From Thermoleophilia bacterium UBA6103 (GTDB lineage Bacteria > Actinomycetota > Thermoleophilia > UBA2241), in contig DIWP01000028.1 of assembly GCA_002423545.1 (NCBI GenBank), positions 1 to 38,808 of the forward strand: 38,808 nucleotides of DNA. Direction: 5' to 3'. Position numbers and translations under genes: made by a program. The notes beneath the pieces were generated by a model, which was not told the DNA's origin, searched no databases, and saw only the letters and a list, made by a program, of their open reading frames with translations. Below are positions 1-7,718 of the stretch, one piece after another (position 1 is the first letter of the stretch; the number at the start of each line of letters is the position of its first letter).

Positions 1-44
1 TGCGTTGATGGACCTGGGGTGAGGGGGGCGTGAGAGGAGGCGGC

Positions 45-992
45 TTGAAGCACGTGGGATGCATCGGTCTGGGCCACATCGGCCACCACCTGGCCGCCAA
101 CCTTCTGACCGCCGGCTACGAGGTCACCGTCCACGACCTCGACGCGGCCGCAGCACGCAGCCTCATCGAGAATGGCGCGCACTGGGCGGACTCGCCGGCC
201 GAGACGGCGCGGGCCTGCGAGGCCGTCATCACCTGCCTGCCGTCGGTGACTGCCGTCACCGCGGTGGTCGCCGGTGAGCAGGGCCTGCTCGACGGCTTCG
301 CGCCCGGCGGCACCTGGATAGACATGAGCACCAACGACCTGCACGAGCTGCAGCGTCTGGCGGCGCTGGCCGCCGAGAAGGGCGTCGATACCCTCGAGGC
401 GCCGGTCACCGGCGGCTGCCACAACGCCTCGTCGGGCACCATCACCATACTTGTCGGCGGCGAGGATGCGGCCTTCGAGCGCCGCCGCGACATCTTCGAG
501 GCGGTCGGCGGCCGCATACTCCACATCGGCCCCCTCGGCAAGGCGTCGATCATCAAGGTGATCACCAACATGCTGGCATTCATCCACATCGCCGCCTCGG
601 CCGAGGCGTTCATGCTGGCCAAGCGCGGCGGCATCGACCTGCGCCTCGCCTGGGAGGCCATCAGGGCCAGCTCCGGCAACAGCTTCATCCTCGAGACGGA
701 GAGCACCACCATCCTCGGCGGCAGCTACGACGTCGGCTTCTCCTTCGACCTCTGTCTCAAGGACATGGGCTTCGCCATGGCGCTGGGGCGCGAGGTGGAC
801 GTGCCGCTCGACATCGCCGGCACCGTCGAGCAGCTCTTCGTCCGCGGGCGCGCCCACTACGGCGGCCAGGCCGAGTACGCCATGGTCGCCAAGCTGCTGG
901 AGGAGGCCTGCGGCACCGATCTGCGCGCGCCCGGCTTTCCCACCAGCCTGGAGGAGTACCTGGAGCGCATGCCGAGAGCCGCGGTCGACTGA
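45..992 (+). CDS. NAD(P)-dependent beta-hydroxyacid dehydrogenase (3-hydroxyisobutyrate dehydrogenase family)
   Basis: Cytosolic oxidoreductase expected to oxidise a beta-hydroxyacid (3-hydroxyisobutyrate, tartronate semialdehyde or a relative) with NAD(P). The N-terminus has the Rossmann motif GCIGLGHIG, followed by the family pattern EAPVTGG and the catalytic-lysine segment KVITNML (Lys and Asn spaced as in the family). About 315 residues is slightly longer than the usual 290-300. I place the start at TTG 45, because AGAGGAGG lies 4 bases upstream and this aligns with the start of the paralog at 24622-25542; GTG 30 in the same frame is the alternative. It shares the block WIDMSTNDLHELQRLA with that paralog, so the two are probably duplicates. 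It is the first gene of a plus-strand series with Lrp, panB-like and mttB-like genes. The substrate cannot be told from sequence. Confidence 0.85.
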   Translation: MKHVGCIGLGHIGHHLAANLLTAGYEVTVHDLDAAAARSLIENGAHWADSPAETARACEAVITCLPSVTAVTAVVAGEQGLLDGFAPGGTWIDMSTNDLHELQRLAALAAEKGVDTLEAPVTGGCHNASSGTITILVGGEDAAFERRRDIFEAVGGRILHIGPLGKASIIKVITNMLAFIHIAASAEAFMLAKRGGIDLRLAWEAIRASSGNSFILETESTTILGGSYDVGFSFDLCLKDMGFAMALGREVDVPLDIAGTVEQLFVRGRAHYGGQAEYAMVAKLLEEACGTDLRAPGFPTSLEEYLERMPRAAVD

Positions 993-1136
993 GCAGCGTG
1001 CACCGCCGACTCCGGCACCGTCGTCTCCGGCGCCGTCGTGTGAGCCCGGCCTTTGTGTCGCGGTCCCTCGTCCCTGTAACCTTGCTCCTCGACGCCGAGC
1101 GGACGCCGGCGGCGAGCACGGCATGAGGAGCAGGCG

Positions 1137-1658
1137 ATGGTCAGACAGGGACAGACTCCGTTCGGCACGGTCGGTCTGGACGACCTGGACCGACGCATCG
1201 TCGGACACCTGCGCGACAACGCCCGGCGGTCGTACGCCGACATCGCTCGCGCCGTCGGGGTCTCGGAGCCGACCATCCGCAACCGCGTCGACCGGATGAT
1301 CCGCACGGGGGCGATCCTGCCCAAGACGCGGGTCAATCCCGAAGCGCTCGGCTTCCCGGTCGACGCCATGATCGGCATCCGCGTCGATCGCGGGCGCATG
1401 CCCGAGGTCGGCGCACGGCTCGCCGGCATGGAGCACGTCGCCTATGTCGCCTACACCACCGGCACCTTCGACATCCTCATCGAGGCCTACTTCCAGGACA
1501 AGGAAGGCCTCTACGACTTCCTGAACGGGCCGCTGGCCTCCGTCGAGGGTATCAACTACACCGAGACGTGGCACATCCTGCGGACCGAGAAGTACAACAC
1601 CGAGTGGGAGGGCGAGAACGTCGGCCTGCGCCCGCTCGCTCCGCTGCCGGACCGTTGA
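1137..1658 (+). CDS. Lrp/AsnC family transcriptional regulator
   Basis: A 173-residue DNA-binding regulator. An N-terminal winged helix-turn-helix (about residues 14-60, LDDLDRRIVGHLRDNARRSY then a recognition helix around SEPTIRNRV) is followed by an AsnC/RAM ligand-binding domain (about residues 75-160; VAYTTGTFDILIEAY matches the family's G-x-x-D core). The start ATG has GAGGAG 7 bases upstream. Regulators of this family usually sense amino acids or other small amino compounds and act on neighbouring genes. It lies between the hydroxyacid dehydrogenase and a second Lrp gene, so the panB/mttB series downstream is its likely target (inference). The tail past residue 160 is polar and not part of the known fold. 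Confidence 0.9.
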   Translation: MVRQGQTPFGTVGLDDLDRRIVGHLRDNARRSYADIARAVGVSEPTIRNRVDRMIRTGAILPKTRVNPEALGFPVDAMIGIRVDRGRMPEVGARLAGMEHVAYVAYTTGTFDILIEAYFQDKEGLYDFLNGPLASVEGINYTETWHILRTEKYNTEWEGENVGLRPLAPLPDR

Positions 1659-1800
1659 TGATCCCGGCCGCCGGCACCGGACGCTGACGCGACGGCGCCG
1701 GCGGCCACGGACCGTGGGCCACCACCGGCGCAGAGCCGCCCCCGTTTGGCTTTTGTGTCAGCTTCCTCGGCTTCAGGCGAAAGATAGTTCTCTTCCGGTC

Positions 1801-1829
1801 TTGACGCAGAGAATATTCCCCTGAATACT
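1801..1829 (+). promoter_or_regulatory. sigma70-type promoter for the second Lrp gene and panB/mttB series
   Basis: TTGACG at 1801-1806, a 17-base spacer and AATACT at 1824-1829, about 35 bases ahead of the GTG start at 1864. The same -10 hexamer and spacing recur at the minus-strand promoter 24536-24508. The spacer contains the palindrome GAATATTC (1811-1818), and the related GAATACT follows at 1823-1829. This could be an Lrp-type autoregulatory site. Confidence 0.5.
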
Positions 1830-1863
1830 GTGGCCGACAGACTCTCGCCGTGAAGGAGCTGAC

Positions 1864-2328
1864 GTGGACTCCCTCGATCGCCAGGTGCTCCTGGCTCTGC
1901 AGGCCGACGGACGCATGTCCAACATTGCCCTGGCACGCTCGCTGGGCCTGTCGCCGTCGGCGATGCTGGGTCGCGTGCGGCGTCTTGAACGCAGCGGCGC
2001 CATCCGCGGCTACCGCGCCGTCATCGACCCGGCGGTGCTCGGGATCACCGTCAGAGCGTTCGTGGTCGCCCGGCTCAAGGAACACAGCGAGCAGGCGATC
2101 CTGGAGTTCGAAGACCGCATCAAGTACGTGCACGGAGTGCGTGCCTGCTACCACGTCACCGGACAGTTCGACATGCTGATCGAGCTGGCGCTGCGCGACC
2201 TCGACCACCTGAGCCGGCTGATCCGGGTCGACATCGCCCAGATCCCCGGCGTCATGAACCTGGAGACCATGCTGATCATGGCCGATTCGGTCGCCGACGA
2301 AGGCTGGCCGACGGCCCCCGAGCCCTGA
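1864..2328 (+). CDS. Lrp/AsnC family transcriptional regulator (second copy)
   Basis: A 154-residue regulator with a GTG start; AAGGAG lies 7 bases upstream. The N-terminal HTH covers about residues 2-50 (LDRQVLLALQADGRMSN, then LGLSPSAMLGRVRRLERSG). The RAM effector domain covers about residues 65-140 (VTGQFDMLIELALRDL). It is closer to the standard Lrp length than the copy at 1137-1658 and clearly divergent from it, so this is not a recent tandem duplication. A promoter lies directly upstream. The panB-like gene begins only 48 bases after its stop, so the two are probably co-transcribed and the product may report on an amino acid or methylated amino compound handled by the downstream enzymes (inference). 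Confidence 0.9.
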   Translation: MDSLDRQVLLALQADGRMSNIALARSLGLSPSAMLGRVRRLERSGAIRGYRAVIDPAVLGITVRAFVVARLKEHSEQAILEFEDRIKYVHGVRACYHVTGQFDMLIELALRDLDHLSRLIRVDIAQIPGVMNLETMLIMADSVADEGWPTAPEP

Positions 2329-2331
2329 GAC

Positions 2332-2352
2332 GGCGACGCTCGTCGCGTCGCC
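2332..2352 (+). promoter_or_regulatory. small hairpin between lrp and panB-like gene
   Basis: GGCGACGC (2332-2339), a 5-base loop and GCGTCGCC (2345-2352) form a perfect 8-bp stem in the 48-base intergenic gap, just ahead of the panB ribosome binding site. There is no T-tract. It could modulate expression between the two genes or be chance in GC-rich DNA. Confidence 0.25.
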
Positions 2353-2376
2353 GCATCCGACCACTGAGGAGGGACC

Positions 2377-3228
2377 ATGCCCCGCACAGGCATCCTCGAC
2401 CTGCACGAGATGAAGCGCGCCGGCCGGCAGATCACCTGGCTGACCGCCTACGACTACCCCACCGCCACCTTCGAGGCGGCGGCCGGCATCGACATGATCC
2501 TCGTCGGCGACTCCCTCGGCATGTGCGTCTACGGCTATCCCGGCACCGTCCCGGTGACCATGGACCAGTGCATCGTGCACTGCGAGGCGGTCCGACGCGG
2601 CGCCCCCGAGACGTTCGTCGTCGGCGACATGCCGTTCATGAGCTACCAGATCAGCGATCAGGAGGCGGTACGCAACGCCGGCCGCTTCCTGCAGGAGGCG
2701 GCCGTCGACGCCGTCAAGCTCGAGGGCGGGGTGCGCGTCATCAGCCGCGTCAAGGCCATCCTCGACGCCGGCATCGTCGTCTGCGGCCACATCGGGCTCA
2801 CGCCGCAGAGCTCCGGTCAGCTCGGCGGTCACAAGGCTCAGGGACTCACGCTCGAGTCGGCCAAGCTGGTCGTGGAAGACGCTCGCGCGCTCTGTGAGGC
2901 CGGCGTCCAACTGCTGCTCCTCGAGGCCGTGCCGCCGGAGGTCGCCGCCTTCATCCGCGCCGAGCTGCCGATCCCGGTGCTCGGCATCGGCGCCGGCGAC
3001 GAGGTCGACGGTCAGCTGCTGATCGTCAGCGACGTGCTCGGCACCTTCCAGGCGTTCACGCCCAAGTTCGTCAAGAAGTACGCCGACCTGGCCGGCGTCT
3101 CGATCGCCGCCCTCTCCGAGTACGTCGCCGACGTGCGCGCCGGGCGCTTCCCCGAGGAAGAGCACTGCTATCGTATGCTGGCGGGCGAGCGCGAGAAGTT
3201 CGCCGCCTGGGCCGGGCAGGCCGGCTGA
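2377..3228 (+). CDS. panB: 3-methyl-2-oxobutanoate hydroxymethyltransferase (PanB-like)
   Basis: A 283-residue TIM-barrel enzyme of the ketopantoate hydroxymethyltransferase family. The family reaction moves a hydroxymethyl group from 5,10-methylene-tetrahydrofolate to 2-oxoisovalerate, in the pantothenate/CoA pathway. Visible signatures are the metal-binding GDSLGM near residue 47, VKLEGG, GHIGLTPQS, the active-site glutamate segment LLEAVPPEVA, and GIGAG followed by the SDVLG segment. Length is normal. GAGGAGG precedes the ATG. No panC or panD is adjacent; instead it sits with two MttB-type methyltransferases. That raises the alternative that it works in one-carbon catabolism, retro-aldol formation of methylene-THF from a hydroxymethylated oxoacid, rather than vitamin synthesis (inference). 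The family call is secure; the physiological role is not. Confidence 0.9.
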   Translation: MPRTGILDLHEMKRAGRQITWLTAYDYPTATFEAAAGIDMILVGDSLGMCVYGYPGTVPVTMDQCIVHCEAVRRGAPETFVVGDMPFMSYQISDQEAVRNAGRFLQEAAVDAVKLEGGVRVISRVKAILDAGIVVCGHIGLTPQSSGQLGGHKAQGLTLESAKLVVEDARALCEAGVQLLLLEAVPPEVAAFIRAELPIPVLGIGAGDEVDGQLLIVSDVLGTFQAFTPKFVKKYADLAGVSIAALSEYVADVRAGRFPEEEHCYRMLAGEREKFAAWAGQAG

Positions 3229-3298
3229 TCGGCGGCACACCCGCAGAGAAGACAGCCCGAGCAGGCTCACGACGTTGATGCAGACAGACAAACCGGCA

Positions 3299-3314
3299 GG
3301 TCCGCTCGGACCTG
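3299..3314 (+). promoter_or_regulatory. inverted repeat just upstream of the mttB-like ribosome binding site
   Basis: AGGTCC-GCTC-GGACCT forms a 6-bp stem immediately before the GGGAGGAG ribosome binding site of the gene starting at 3331. It may be a small regulatory hairpin; a chance match is possible. Confidence 0.2.
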
Positions 3315-3330
3315 GGAGGAGCACACGACC

Positions 3331-4785
3331 ATGAAGGACCGGCCCAACCCCGGGCTCAACAGCCGCCTGACCATGCTGTCCGACGAGAAGTGCCGGACGA
3401 TCTACGACGCCGCCCTCACCATCATCGCCGAGATCGGCATGACAGTGCCGCACGCCGAGGCACGCGACATCCTCGTCAAGGGCGCCGGCGCGACCGTCGA
3501 AGGCGACGACCTGGTGAAGATCCCGCGGCAGGCCGTCGATGCCGCCCGCGCCGGCGTGCCGTCGATGATCGACGTCTTCGACCGCAACGCCGAGCTCGCG
3601 ATGGAGCTCGGCGGCTTCAACTCCTACTTCGGTACGGGCTCGGACCTCATGAGCATCTACGACTTCGAGACCCGCGAGCGCCGCCCCAGCGTGCTCGCCG
3701 ACACCGGTCGCATGGCGCATCTGTGCGACGGTCTGCCCAACATCGACTTCGTCATGTCGGCCGCCCACCCGCACGACATCGATGCCTACGCTTCGTACCT
3801 CGAGTGCTTCCGCGCCATGGTGAGCAACACGACAAAGCCGATGGTCGTCACCGCCGCGGCACGAGACGACATCGAGGTCATGTGGAAGATCGCGAGTGCC
3901 TTCCGGGGTGGCCCCGAGGAGCTGCGCGCCAAGCCGTACTTCATCCACTACGCGGAGCCGGTGAGCCCCCTGCAGCATGCCCCCGAGGTACTCGACAAGC
4001 TGCTCTTCTGCGCCGACTGGGGCATCCCCGTGATCTACTCGGCGGCGCCGATCGCCGGCGCCACCGCCCCGATCACGCACGCCGGCCACATCGTACAGGC
4101 CGTCGCCGAATCGCTGTTCGGCGTCGTCATCCACCAGCTGCGCCGGCCCGGCTCGCCGCTGCTCACCGGCATGGGTCCGGTCAAGCTGGACATGAACACC
4201 GTGCAGGCGCTCTACAACTCGGCCGAGTACTACACCACCTACCTCGGCATCACCGAGATGGCCAAGTGGATGGACATCCCCAACTGGGGTTACGCCGGCA
4301 CCAGCGACTCGCAGTGCGTCGACGCCAACGCCGGCATCGACATCACCGAGCTCACGCTGCTCTCCATGCAGGCCGGCTCCAACCTCAACCACGACATCGG
4401 CTACCTCGATTTCGGCCTCACCGCGGCCGGCGAGCTCGTGGTGCTCACCGACGAGCTCGTCTCCATGAACCGTCGTGCGCTCGAGGGCATCGAGGTGAGC
4501 GAGGAGACCCTGGCGCTGGACACCATCGCCGCGGTCGGCCAGGGCGGCGACTTCCTGGGCCAGAAGCACACCAAGCGGCACGTGCGGGACCTGCAGTGGC
4601 GGCCGACCATCCTCAACCGCAGCACCCAGAAGAACTGGGAGGCCGAGGGCTCACCCGATGCCACCGAGAAGGCGCACCGCAAGCTGCTCGACATCATGAG
4701 CAACCACACCCCCGAGCCGCTGAGCGCCGAGATGAAGCAGACGATGGACGGACTGGTCGACGCCTACATCGCGGCCGGCGCGTGA
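3331..4785 (+). CDS. MttB-superfamily corrinoid-dependent methyltransferase, non-pyrrolysine
   Basis: A 484-residue cytosolic TIM-barrel protein of the trimethylamine methyltransferase (MttB/MtgB, PF06253) family. Members move a methyl group from a methylated amine to the cobalt of a small corrinoid protein. The length matches the family (about 475-495). The segment GYAGTSDSQCVDANAG near residues 320-335 aligns with the pyrrolysine loop of the paralog at 31139, but carries ordinary residues there. It therefore belongs to the non-pyrrolysine branch, whose characterised members act on quaternary amines such as glycine betaine. The C-terminus has the usual GGDFLGQKHTKRH block. GGGAGGAG lies about 9 bases before the ATG. 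It follows the panB-like gene by 102 bases and is probably in the same transcript. The substrate is unknown. Confidence 0.9.
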   Translation: MKDRPNPGLNSRLTMLSDEKCRTIYDAALTIIAEIGMTVPHAEARDILVKGAGATVEGDDLVKIPRQAVDAARAGVPSMIDVFDRNAELAMELGGFNSYFGTGSDLMSIYDFETRERRPSVLADTGRMAHLCDGLPNIDFVMSAAHPHDIDAYASYLECFRAMVSNTTKPMVVTAAARDDIEVMWKIASAFRGGPEELRAKPYFIHYAEPVSPLQHAPEVLDKLLFCADWGIPVIYSAAPIAGATAPITHAGHIVQAVAESLFGVVIHQLRRPGSPLLTGMGPVKLDMNTVQALYNSAEYYTTYLGITEMAKWMDIPNWGYAGTSDSQCVDANAGIDITELTLLSMQAGSNLNHDIGYLDFGLTAAGELVVLTDELVSMNRRALEGIEVSEETLALDTIAAVGQGGDFLGQKHTKRHVRDLQWRPTILNRSTQKNWEAEGSPDATEKAHRKLLDIMSNHTPEPLSAEMKQTMDGLVDAYIAAGA

Positions 4786-4901
4786 CACACGGTGCGTGAC
4801 GGTCGGCGGGTACAAGTATCAGGCCACCGGCCGCAGGTCGACGCACGCCGCGTGACGAGCGGCACGAGGCGGCAGGACACGCACACGATGAGACCGGCGG
4901 G

Positions 4902-6323
4902 ATGGACGAAGACAGCGACGTGAACGGAGCCGCCCGACCCGCTCTCGACGAGCAGGGTTGCCGGCAGATCCACGAGGCGGCGCTGGCGCTGCTCGAGAAG
5001 GTCGGCTGCGCCGTGCTGGACGCCGAGGCGCTGGCGCTGCTCAAGGCGAACGGCGCCCGGGTGGATGGGGTGTGCGCTCGCTTTGGCGAAGCTCTGGTCG
5101 AGCAGGCGCGCGACACCGCCCCCGCGCACTACACGGTCGCGGGCCGGCGGCCCGAGTTCGACCTGCACGTCGGGCTCGGCGAGCCCGCCGTGCTGGCGAG
5201 CGCCTCCGGGCCGCCGTTCGTGCTCAGCGACGGCGACTACCGGCCCGGTACGCTCGCCGACCTTCGGACGGCGGTCGCGCTTGCCCACCTCTCGCCGAAC
5301 ATCGACGTGCTCGGCTACAGCGTCGAGCCGGGCGACGTGCCGGAGGAGCGGCGACCCAGGCTCGTCGCCCACCTGCACGCCACGTCGAGCGACAAGAACT
5401 GCCGCTACACAGTCACGTCCCTGGCCGAGCTCCACGTGGCCACCGACGTGCTCGAGATCCTGTACGGGGCCGACTGGCACACGCGGCCGCGCCTCTGGTC
5501 GGTGATCAACACCACCTCGCCGCTGCAGCTCTCCGAGGAGGGCGCACAGGTGCTGCTGCGCCTCGCTCGTCTCGGCCAGCCGGTCCTGGTCGCCGTCTGC
5601 GCGATGGGCGGCACCACAGCCCCCCTCACGCCGGCCGGCCTGCTTGCCGTCCAGCACGCGGAGCTGCTGACGGGGCTCGTCCTCACGCAGCTGGCCCGCG
5701 AGGGCACACCGTTCCTGTACGGCGGCACCTCATCGCTCTCCTCGATGCAGAGCGGCGCGCTCATGATCGGGGCGCCGGTCTACTGGCAGCTCATGGAGGC
5801 GACCGTCCGGCTCGGCCACTGGCTGGGACTCCCCGTGCGCGCCGGCGGCTGCGTCACCGATGCGCACCTCCCCGACGCCCAGGCCGGAGTGGAATCGGCG
5901 CTTGCCATGGACACCGTACTGCGCGCCGGCGCGCAGTACGTCCTGCACGCGGCCGGCATCCTCTCCTCGTTCAACTGCTTCTGCCCGGAGAAGTTCGTCA
6001 TCGACGACGAGGTGCTCACAGGTCTCCGCCTGGCGCGACGGCCCATCCAGGTCGACGCCGAGACGCTCGCCCTGGACGTCGTGGCGGCGGCCGGTCCCGG
6101 CGGCAGCGTACTCGGCCACGCCCACACACGCAGGCACGCGCGCGACGCCCCTCTCCGGACCATCATGAACCGGGCGCCGTACGAGACGTGGAAGGGTCTC
6201 GGCGGGCACGACCTGGCGACGGTCGGCGCGGCGCGCGTCGCCGAGCTGCTCGAGCAGTATGAGCCGCCCGACGACCTCGATCCCGTGACGCGCCGCCGGC
6301 TGGACGCCTACTGCCTCGACTGA
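4902..6323 (+). CDS. MttB-superfamily methyltransferase (second, divergent)
   Basis: A 473-residue member of the MttB family, clearly more divergent than its neighbour. It keeps the barrel landmarks TTAPLTPAG, the loop AGGCVTDAHLPDAQAG near residue 315 (no amber codon) and GGSVLGHAHTRRHAR near the end. The loop is one residue longer than in the other three paralogs, so the catalytic pocket may differ. The ribosome binding site before ATG 4902 is weak; an in-frame GTG at 4920 is an alternative start. It follows the first mttB-like gene by 116 bases on the same strand and converges on the aminotransferase gene. By family it should demethylate an amine to a corrinoid protein, but no corrinoid protein is encoded nearby. 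Confidence 0.85.
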   Translation: MDEDSDVNGAARPALDEQGCRQIHEAALALLEKVGCAVLDAEALALLKANGARVDGVCARFGEALVEQARDTAPAHYTVAGRRPEFDLHVGLGEPAVLASASGPPFVLSDGDYRPGTLADLRTAVALAHLSPNIDVLGYSVEPGDVPEERRPRLVAHLHATSSDKNCRYTVTSLAELHVATDVLEILYGADWHTRPRLWSVINTTSPLQLSEEGAQVLLRLARLGQPVLVAVCAMGGTTAPLTPAGLLAVQHAELLTGLVLTQLAREGTPFLYGGTSSLSSMQSGALMIGAPVYWQLMEATVRLGHWLGLPVRAGGCVTDAHLPDAQAGVESALAMDTVLRAGAQYVLHAAGILSSFNCFCPEKFVIDDEVLTGLRLARRPIQVDAETLALDVVAAAGPGGSVLGHAHTRRHARDAPLRTIMNRAPYETWKGLGGHDLATVGAARVAELLEQYEPPDDLDPVTRRRLDAYCLD

Positions 6324-6395
6324 CTGCTCCGGGAGCGTGCCGCAGACCTCGCGCCCCGGTACAGACACCGCATCCGCAAGCCCGACACGCTGCGA

Positions 6396-7607
6396 CTACC
6401 CCGCGTACACCCGCTGCGCGGCCTCGGCGGCCCGTCCCGGCGTCACCGTGCGGCCCTGCTCCTGCAGCGCTGCTTCGAGCGCCTCCAGACACGCCAGGAC
6501 GTTGTCCTCCCGGCTGGAGTAGCCCATCAGCCCGACGCGCCACACCTTGCCGGCCAGCGTCCCCATTCCGGCGCCGACCTCGATGCCCGCTTCGTTGAGC
6601 AGGTAGGTGCGCACGGCGGCGTCGTCGGTCCCCTCCGGGATGACGACAGCGTTGAGCTGCGGCAGGCAGTCACGCTCGCTCACCAGGAGCGAGAGCCCCA
6701 TGGCGTCGAGGCCGGCGGCCAGCGCGAGGTGGTTGCGGCGATGCCGCTCCCAGGCCGCCCGGAGCCCCTCCTCGCGGAGTATGAGCAGCGCTTCGTGCAG
6801 ACCGTACAGGGCGTTGACCGGCGCCGTGTGATGATACGTGCGGGCCCCCGACGACCAGTACCCGAGCTGCAGACCAAGGTCCATGAACCAGCTTTGACAG
6901 GGCGTCGTACGATCCTGGACCTTGCGCACCGCGCGCTCCCCCAAGCTGACGGGTGAGAGCCCGGGCGGGCACGAGAGGCACTTCTGGGTGCCCGAATAGA
7001 CGGCGTCGATACCCCACTCGTCCACCTTGACCGGACAGCCGCCGAGGGCGGTCACCGTATCGACGATGGTCAAGCAGCCGTGCTCGTGAGCCAGGGCCAC
7101 CAGCGGTCCGGGCTCCGTGTGGGCGCCGGTAGAAGTCTCGGCCTGGACGAACGCTACCAGCGTGGCCTCGGGGTGCTCGCGCAGCGCTGCTTCGACCTTG
7201 TCGAGAGACACCGGTGTCCCCCATTCATCGTCGACGACGACCGCCGTCGCGCCGCAGCGCCGGACGTTCTCGAGCATGCGCCCGCCGAACACGCCGTTGC
7301 GGCACACCACGACCGTGTCGTGCGGTTCGACGAGGTTCACGAAGCAGGTCTCCATGCCCACCGAGCCCGGACCCGAGACGGGGAAGGTGACGTCGTTGGC
7401 CGTCTGGAACGCGTAGCGCAGCAGCTCCTTGAGCTCGTCCATCATGCCGACGAAGGCCGGATCGAGGTGACCGATGGTCGGCCGCGCCGTCGCCGCCAGG
7501 ACGCGCGCGGGCACGTCCGATGGCCCCGGCCCCATGAGCCTGCGTGTCGGGGGCGTGAACGACGCGCTGCCGGCGCCCGTGATCGAGCCTGGTGTGCTCT
7601 GACTCAT
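6396..7607 (-). CDS. class V PLP aminotransferase (serine/alanine--glyoxylate type)
   Basis: A 403-residue PLP enzyme of the AGXT / serine-glyoxylate aminotransferase group. N-terminal MGPGPSDVP, the cofactor aspartate in TIVDTVTALGG and the Schiff-base lysine in YSGTQKCLSCPPG are all present. It would transfer an amino group from serine or alanine to glyoxylate, giving glycine. I place the start at ATG 7607, which has GGAGG about 7 bases upstream; a longer frame runs back to 7715. It lies 111 bases downstream of glpD on the same strand and is probably co-transcribed, and so under the GntR-type operator at 9523-9554. The gene ends in TAG, one of only three in the window to do so. If that TAG were read through, the frame would run on for about 220 residues, so here it very likely terminates. 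Confidence 0.85.
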   Translation of the reverse strand: MSQSTPGSITGAGSASFTPPTRRLMGPGPSDVPARVLAATARPTIGHLDPAFVGMMDELKELLRYAFQTANDVTFPVSGPGSVGMETCFVNLVEPHDTVVVCRNGVFGGRMLENVRRCGATAVVVDDEWGTPVSLDKVEAALREHPEATLVAFVQAETSTGAHTEPGPLVALAHEHGCLTIVDTVTALGGCPVKVDEWGIDAVYSGTQKCLSCPPGLSPVSLGERAVRKVQDRTTPCQSWFMDLGLQLGYWSSGARTYHHTAPVNALYGLHEALLILREEGLRAAWERHRRNHLALAAGLDAMGLSLLVSERDCLPQLNAVVIPEGTDDAAVRTYLLNEAGIEVGAGMGTLAGKVWRVGLMGYSSREDNVLACLEALEAALQEQGRTVTPGRAAEAAQRVYAG

Positions 7608-7718
7608 GTACCGTCCTCCCTGTTCGACGACCCCACCGTATGCGACACGGGGGGTCGCGTAGTGCTGGACCTGCCTCCTGCCGTTCCCTCCCGGAACGCT
7701 CTCATGTGGCAGCATGCC

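Noticed and set aside
1552..4581. A 1009-codon open frame on the minus strand opposite panB and mttB
   Set aside because: It is antisense to three well-supported genes, is rich in Asp, Val, Gly, Arg and His as expected of a GC-rich shadow frame, and matches no family.
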